Origin: Phellopilus nigrolimitatus
Lineage: Eukaryota; Basidiomycota; Agaricomycetes; Hymenochaetales; Hymenochaetaceae
Direction of reading: 5' to 3'
NCBI GenBank assembly: GCA_021029095.1
Contig: JAJOHG010000005.1
Span: forward strand, 186,001-250,000
DNA length: 64,000 nt
Shown: piece by piece, positions 57,523-64,000 of the stretch
Layout of the letters: every line of letters begins with the position of its first letter
How positions within the stretch are numbered: position 1 is the first letter of the stretch
Program-made: the position numbers and the translations under genes
The notes under the pieces: model-generated
What the model was told of the DNA's origin: nothing
Database searches by the model: none
The model's input: the letters and a program-made list of their open reading frames with translations, nothing else

Positions 57523-60500
57523 TTATAATTGTCCGGATGCTTCTACTTTTGACTCGGGAACGACTGTGGACGGAGGCGACGGTGGTGAAGGGATGACGTC
57601 GTCCAAGAATCCAGGCAAGAATCGCTCGATGCGCTCATGCGTGGCGTTCCAGAGCTCCTTTTGCCGCTCGTCTCTTTGGTCATTGGCGGAGGGAGGGACG
57701 AGGATGTCTGTTGTGTTCATGACAAGAATGACGTTCTTGAGCGACTCTGGGATGGCTTCATGCTAGAAGGGAACAGAGTCATGTCGGAATTACGTCTTAA
57801 TTTTTTTATTATCAAAGAAAGAGCAAAACGTACCAGCTGGTCGCGCTTGCCAGCATGCATTAGCCGGTCAAGTAAGTCGAGGATCTGTATCCACAGCCCA
57901 CGGATGTCCTTTTGCTTCGCTTCGTCGTTCACCTCATACTGCATGAATACCTTGCACAGCAGCACCGATGCACGCAAACGCGTCTCGGGCATCCCCCGCA
58001 GGTCACGCTGCATCACCTGAGGCTTCAGCAGGTCATCCAGAAGCGGAAACACGACGCGGTTGAACACGGCCTCGGCCTGGCCTTCGACGCCCACCAGGAC
58101 CAGCTGCTGTCCGAGAAGAAGGCGCTGCAGGTGGATAAGCGCCGTGTGCCGCACCTCGCGCGCAGCATTTGTGGATTGCCTCCCTAGCACGATCACAAGC
58201 GGGAGACTGCATTGTTTCCAGACTTGGGCAGCAGGGACGCTTCCGCTCTCCACATACTTCGGGATGAATTTCTTCAGGTCGAAGAGAATGTCGACAGATT
58301 GCTTCCCTCGTTGGATGGCGATCTCACTGGTTTGTTGTCTGTCAGAGATTACGTATGGTTTACCTAGATGAACCACTTACAGCGGAGACTCTGCGTTTTT
58401 TCGCTTGTCGTGTTGACCTGTGCTTTCGACTGCTGAACTAGCCGCAGAGGCGTATTCATCCAGCAGATTCACAAGGCCAGCGAAGTTGTCCATAGTTACG
58501 CATTGCTCTACACCATCAGCGGCTAACGACACCAACAAATCGAAAGATTTGCGAGACGCGGCAGGCTGCTTCATCGCGGAACGCATCAAGGAAAATACTA
58601 AGCCCCATTCCGTTTGCGAGCTAGACGTCTGTTAATTAATTTCTGAGTCTGAGATATCGATAGAAGCGAACCGTATGATATCCCGATGTGTCTTTACGAG
58701 CGAGATGAGGCCAGCGACGACTTGTTCACCAACCGAGCTCGCCACTGTTATGGGAAGACTACCAAGCATATCGAGAGAAAGATATAGCTGGTCCCGTAAC
58801 GACGGCTTTCAAGAAGATAATTTACTATCAGTCTTTTCATGATTATCTTCTGGGACCCACTTTGTCTGCGATGATAAGCAATAGACGCCAGAGTGCCGCG
58901 ACCGCACGGTCAATGAGAAGAACGCTGTAGCTCGACGCTGAAGATAGCAGAGCCGATAAATGTTCGTAGACTACGGGCCTGTGGAAGTCGTGAGTAAACG
59001 TGACATATACTATCATACGAGCAAACACTTGCCATGTTTCTTCGATGTATTGAGGGGTTTTTGAAATCACGCTGACCATCGTTTCTAACAAGTAGACAGA
59101 TCCAGGGTCATAAGAAAGGGTCTGAGGCGGCGGGGGTCCTCTACGAGGATTCGGAGAGCTCGGTGGAACCAGGTCGTCAATTTCTTGCTTCAACCTTGCT
59201 ACCGTGCGCTCGTGAGCCAAAGCCTCGAGTGCTCGAACGGCAGCTACGAGTGCGTCACCTCCCAACGACCTAGAAAGCAAAGGGATCAACAAGAACAGCA
59301 TGATATAGAGAGAACGTAGACATACGTGATCTGTCTATATAGCTCATCTAGTTTGCAGGCTGTGAGGCAATCGATAGTACAAAGCGTGTTCTCGACTTCT
59401 GGGTCTGTCGCCTCGGGGATTGTCTCCGCGCTCGAGCCATAAGGCGTCAGAAGATATGATGACAGCGCTGAAAGTAAACCACCATCGCCTCTCCCCGCAG
59501 GCCGAGGAGAAGGCTGATTTCCATGCAAAGGGATGATACTCAGGCCTCCCAAAAAGTCTTCTGCCCTGAGCATCGGACTAGGAAGTAGAGAGTGCAGGAA
59601 GAGATTCTGGTAGATTTCGAAGATCTTGTCGCGCAATACTTGTCAATCGAGGTTTCTTTTCATCCGCGATTGCACTCTTACCTGTGTCCATCCTTCCCTA
59701 ATTGCATTGCCATTTCCATAAATGATTGTAAAGAGTACGACGGCAGCTAGTTGACCCTTGAAGTTCGTGCCGAACTTGACGGAAAGAGTAGAGACAGTAA
59801 CATCTTGACCCTCAACATCAACCACAGGGTAATGGGGAACCCGCGTGACAAGAGTATCTGGCACCAAACTTGTGACCTGTGAAAGAGAAACAACTACATA
59901 GTCGAACACCTCTGGAAGATTGAAATGGCCAGCTAAGGTTGCCAGCTGGCGGAAGCCCGTGATCGCACATTGGACAGTGTAATCGTCATCAAAAGTTGTG
60001 AACGCATAGGCAATGGCGGCTATGACAGGCCTCCAGACGGAATTGAACATGGTGATATCAAATAGCGACGAATTGCATCTCCGCAGAGGGCCTCGAGAAG
60101 ACTTCAACAGTAAGTTCGAGCTTTAAGTAAAGCAAACTTACCGGACAGGCGTGTTCTCGCTAGCAGCTCTTTCCAGGCGTAACCAAATCCAACTTGTCCC
60201 GTATGCTCCTCCGGCATGACAATTTCTCGTTTGCGTATCGATTCATAGATAGCGTTCTAAAACCATGTGGTTAATGACGGGACCAGACTGGAAACTGTCC
60301 AAAGCTTACGAGAAATTCGAAGGGAAAATCGGAGCCGTCATTCACACCACGCAAGTTGCGCTGATAATCCTCCAAGGTCATGCGTTTCTATTAAGTAGTA
60401 AAAGGTTATAAAACGGTGATACACCAGAAGCTAAGAGTCTCACTCGGACTTGCGGATTGTGCTGGTCAGTATTCAGCATGATGATCGAATACGCCAGTAC

Positions 60501-63117
60501 ATAAACTGCATCTTGAGATTTGATGTTAGCTGGAACACAATAAACGGTGAGCAAGGATAGCATACGAACGAGGGAAAAAACGTACCGGGCTTAGATGCGA
60601 AGTAGACTTCAGCGAAAGTCTCTGTTATACGATTGATTTGCTGTGATTCACCGGGAAGTCTGAAGCTCTCGAGAAGTTCCCGCATAGCCTCGGCAACGGG
60701 TTTCTGTTTATAATTGACTTAAGTTCTGCATGTACGATAGACAGTAAATTATCTTACGTTTTTGAAGTCAAATAGACGAATGAAAGCCCTAAGCACATCT
60801 ATGTTTTCGGGCCGCGAGATGAAGTCGCCCAAAAGTCGTTTGTCAAGATGATTGCAGCTTTTTAAGAAAGTTGCTAAACTCCTTGGGCGATCTACTGTTT
60901 CCGAAATGTCCGCATAGATCAGTTTATTCTCCTCCAGGAACGATAACCCGACTTTCGGCTTAGCGTTAAACCGCGAGGCGCCAGTAAGAACCAGTCGTTT
61001 GCGAGATTTGGATTGCAGTAAATCGTCTGGAGACGGGTAAGTTCTGTGAGTGCATTCAATGTCAGTCTAAACCCAATACTGATGAATGTGATCGCACTGA
61101 CCTCTGGCCAAGGCTCGACATGCTAAAAATCGTGAGCATCGACTTTGAATGATATCCCTTTCATTTCCACTCACCCCGTTGGCTCGATCGGCCATGTGAC
61201 CGATAAATGCAAGTAGCAAGTCGAGGCACAAGAGCTGCGAGGCATGTTGAGACGGCTCGCGAGAACCGCTAGGATACACGGAGTAGACACCCTGGCAAAC
61301 AAAGTTTAACAGAGCTTGCCAAGAAGTAGTCTGTGAGTTTACCATCGTTAAGAAATCAATGAGCTTCTCAAACAAGTCTTCGCAATTGACATCGCAGTCA
61401 TAATTCGCAAATAAGTCGACCATGAAACTCGGATGTCGCGCAATATGATTTAGGGCTTCCAGCATAAGCTCCCGCGTCTCACCCTTTGCAGGAGCAATAC
61501 TTGGCTTGGGGGGCCCAGAATTCTCCTCCTCCGCCTCACCAGGTGTTGGCGTGGGCGAATAGGGAATACCAAGGACTGGTGTACCAGGCCTAGGTGATGT
61601 GAGCAGTCCTTTTTGTTGACTCATATATGCGATCTGCGCTTTCGTCGCGGTGGTAGGTGCAAGTCGATCGATCGTGATCGCCAAGAAAAGCTCCTGCTGC
61701 AGCTTCAAGTGCGTACACATTGTCTCTAACATCGTCGAAATGACGCGTAGAGACATGTACAGTACATTTGGATTGTCCGAGCGCGCTAGTTGGAACAAAT
61801 ACTTGCATCCGTGATCTTGAATTATGCTCATGAGAGAGGGATAATAGCCGATGTGGAATCCGGCAACTTCAAAGGCAGTGCTGAGGATACGAAGAGCGGT
61901 GAGCCGAGTCGAATCCGTGTGTAGGTGGTCATTGGGATCGAGTATATTGACAAGAACACGAAGGAGCTCCACGATAGATGGAAGACCGTCTGCGCCGTTA
62001 TTAGCCAGATATTTCCGTTGAGTGCTAATCACACATACAGTCACTTCCGGTTGTCACAGGTGAATTAGGTTCATGATCCTCAGGAGTTCCTAACGGAGTT
62101 TCTGGTCTCTCTTCAAATGTGTTTTCTCCCTTCTCAGTAGGCACCGGAGGACTCTTGTCAATGTTACATCTATCTCGTTAGAATCGGTGTCATGCGATGT
62201 TTGAACAACCATCTTCAGCTCGTTGTCAGATGAGTCTGTATCCGCGTTGACAAGCTTCTTCTCTTCTTCATCCGGATCCAGAGATTGCAAGCGTCTGAAG
62301 ATTCTACGGACTATGGCATGCATAGTCGACTCAGCATACCTGCGCAGAATCTCTATTCGATATCGGCGGATACGATTAGATGAGACACGATATGAAGCCT
62401 CAATATAGCCACTCACCGCTGAGTCTCATTTGACAACATGTCGTCAACACAGTCTCAAGCATCTCGCATACTTCAGTGTCGCCTAGCTTTTCCCCTACAG
62501 CTCCGCACATACATTGCTCAATGATAGCCATGATTCTGTAGAGAACGACCTCGTCGCCAGACGCATCGCTGGCTTCGAATTTACAGTTTGAGACCGTATG
62601 GCTTAATTCTGCAAGGGCAGTCTCCACGTATGCAGATTCGACGGTGATGAACCCAGAGACGAAGAACGTGTGTAGAGCCGAGAGGGCGACCGACGTTATC
62701 GGTCCCGTAGAGAGAGGAGAACGAATTAACGCGAAGAAGGGAGCAAGAAGGGCCGTTACAGGAAACTGGTCAATGTCTAGTTGAGCATGAATATACTCCA
62801 ATTAACTCGTGTAAAGCAGATCAAATGTTACGAGTGGACGCACTGTTAGAGCTCCGGATCTCTCTCTTCAGCTCGAGAAATCCAGCCATGAGCTGGACCT
62901 CTTGTTTCGCAGACCCATTCAAAATACCAGAGCTTACACTCGCACGTCGCAGTCCCAAACTTGCTGCAAGAGCACTATCCCGAGTATATGACGGCGTTTG
63001 TGCATTTGCGGCCCAGCGCGAGTTCTTGCGCATTGCAGAGGTGACGGACAGGATTTCTGAGCATATTATGTGCTTTTTAGAAACAGAGAGCGCATTATCG
63101 GTTGTTATGACCCGCAT
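57523..63117 (-). CDS. GEA1: Sec7-domain ARF guanine-nucleotide exchange factor (Gea/GBF1)
   Basis: This large Golgi ARF activator drives COPI-coat recruitment. The start at 63117 gives [16 protein letters not shown], then [17 protein letters not shown], the usual GEA opening with the DCB domain. The HUS region is seen at 61800-62000. The Sec7 domain lies near 60230-61000: [28 protein letters not shown], the catalytic glutamate loop [15 protein letters not shown], and [19 protein letters not shown] domains follow ([45 protein letters not shown], then [25 protein letters not shown]). The C-terminus has [16 protein letters not shown] and ends ...EASGQL. More than ten introns. The frame is continuous and the glutamic finger is intact. 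A further 5' exon cannot be excluded. Confidence 0.94.
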
Positions 63118-63877
63118 GTTCAGCTGGCGAGAGCCCTCCTTGAGAGAAAAAGAGCGCTCGGTCAAAGATATATTTGTCACGGTGAACAATGTCGCGTGTC
63201 GCCAGCTTGAGGAGACGTGTTATTTCCCTATATGGAATGATCTGCATACGTTAGTAATCGTGGCCCAAGAGGAGACGTCGTGAGCCGCCTTTGTGAGCGC
63301 ACCGCTTTTTGCTTACGATACGAAAGCACAACCCTTATGTACATGTATGGTTGACCTTAATAATGTCAAATTAGCACGGGATGTCAAGGGTTAGGGATCA
63401 AACGAAGCAGACGTCCGAATTGTTCAAATGTAATCTGTAATGGAAGAAAATCAAACTTCTTTAGTGAAAGCTACGGGAAGGAATTGGCTGAGAGGGAGAC
63501 CGTGGTGGTGAGGTGGTGGTACTTTCTACTTATACGTAGTAGTATGCTGCATCACAGGTTATTTCCGGTGCATTATGCATATGGCATGGATTTAATGCGG
63601 ATTTTCGAGCGTTTTGAGCTGAGTATTACAGCCTGGCAATGTTGTCCTCAATAAGGTCAGAGACCTTCCAAAAAAGGAAATAACTATATCCTTGTTTCTT
63701 CGCCATTAAAGTTGTATCATGTTATTGATTGAACTTTCCTGATGCACCAATAAGAATATATGGTAGTATTTTCCTGCTCAAGGAGTCCTCTATATAGGCC
63801 AACTCAATCACACAAGAGGTCCTTTCAGTGATATCACATTGGTTAATGTCAGAAACAGGTTAGAAATACAATCAAGT
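63118..63877. other. Spacer, no gene seen
   Basis: This 760-nt region holds the promoter of the ARF-GEF gene and the 3' flank of the gene at the right edge. A G-rich patch (63490-63525) is simple sequence. No coding exon was recognised. Confidence 0.5.
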
Positions 63878-63975
63878 TCATGCGTTGGGCGCTGTTGTGT
63901 CGCCACCAATTCGAGAGCCCATTGCAGCTTGACCCGCAGCTGTTGCAGCTAATCTCGAGCGCTTCCGCTCCGCCT
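63878..63975 (-). CDS. Last exon of a gene entering from the right edge
   Basis: An acceptor (TCCTAACAG, plus-strand 63976-63984) is followed by 98 nt ending in TGA at 63878-63880. In the only stop-free phase it encodes EAERKRSRLAATAAGQ and ends TTAPNA. It is charged and Ala-rich, probably a helical C-terminal tail. The rest lies outside the window, so the gene cannot be named. Confidence 0.55.
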
Positions 63976-64000
63976 CTGTTAGGAGAAAAAAAACAAGAAG

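Noticed and set aside
62825..63283. 152-codon plus-strand frame
   Set aside because: It is antisense to the first exons of the ARF-GEF gene, whose conserved [17 protein letters not shown] segment fixes the coding strand.

Overview
This window is nuclear DNA from a filamentous basidiomycete, most likely a mushroom-forming Agaricomycete. The evidence is dense genes cut by many 37-70 nt GT-AG introns with CTNAY-like branch sites, fungal families such as DUF6593, DUF4246, an arrestin-like PPxY adaptor and a SAP-tailed TKL kinase, and ordinary eukaryotic housekeeping genes. I see no bacterial, viral, CRISPR, rRNA or convincing tRNA feature and no recognisable transposon. All gene models were spliced by eye. 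Where exon phases were summed to a whole number of codons, this is stated.

Layout. 1-814 (-): 5' part of a gene running off the left edge, with an NGLLD-repeat N-terminus. 1126-2000 (-): DUF6593 protein. 2586-6160 (+): two-SAP TKL kinase with a WNK-like lysine arrangement. 6708-8666 (-): a 14-exon unknown nuclear-looking protein rich in SUMO-consensus motifs. 9030-10768 (-): DUF4246 protein. 11107-12907 (+): EH-domain (IRS4-like) protein. 13111-16488 (-): ATG9. 16707-17468 (+): MET8. 17720-18443 (-): small multi-pass membrane protein. 18803-21679 (+): acidic conserved fungal protein. 22504-24705 (+): RPC82. 24765-25885 (-): metallophosphoesterase. 26031-30103 (+): SPT16. 30362-31815 (+): scavenger decapping enzyme. 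32372-32701 (+): small unknown protein. 32949-34324 (-): alpha/beta hydrolase. 34681-39671 (+): HRQ1 helicase. 39720-43014 (-): SCY1-type pseudokinase. 43382-44912 (-): arrestin-like protein. 44913-49426: gene-poor. 49427-50412 (-): Hsp20/alpha-crystallin-like protein. 51696-53009 (+): 3-hydroxyisobutyrate dehydrogenase. 53504-55532 (+): atypical NAD(P)-binding SDR. 56144-57374 (+): cytochrome b561-type protein. 57523-63117 (-): GEA/GBF1 ARF-GEF. 63878-63975 (-): last exon of a gene entering from the right.

The genes form no pathway cluster. They cover transcription and chromatin (RPC82, SPT16), genome maintenance (HRQ1), membrane traffic and autophagy (ATG9, GEA, SCY1, arrestin-like, EH protein), mRNA decay (scavenger decapping enzyme), and siroheme, valine and redox metabolism. 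Several are packed as divergent pairs with short shared promoters (ATG9/MET8, metallophosphoesterase/SPT16, hydrolase/HRQ1) or as convergent pairs with 48-250 bp between stops.

The most interesting items are the kinase with lysine missing from the VAIK position but present in the glycine loop, the heavily split gene at 6708-8666 with six psi-K-x-E motifs, and the NGLLD repeats at the left edge.
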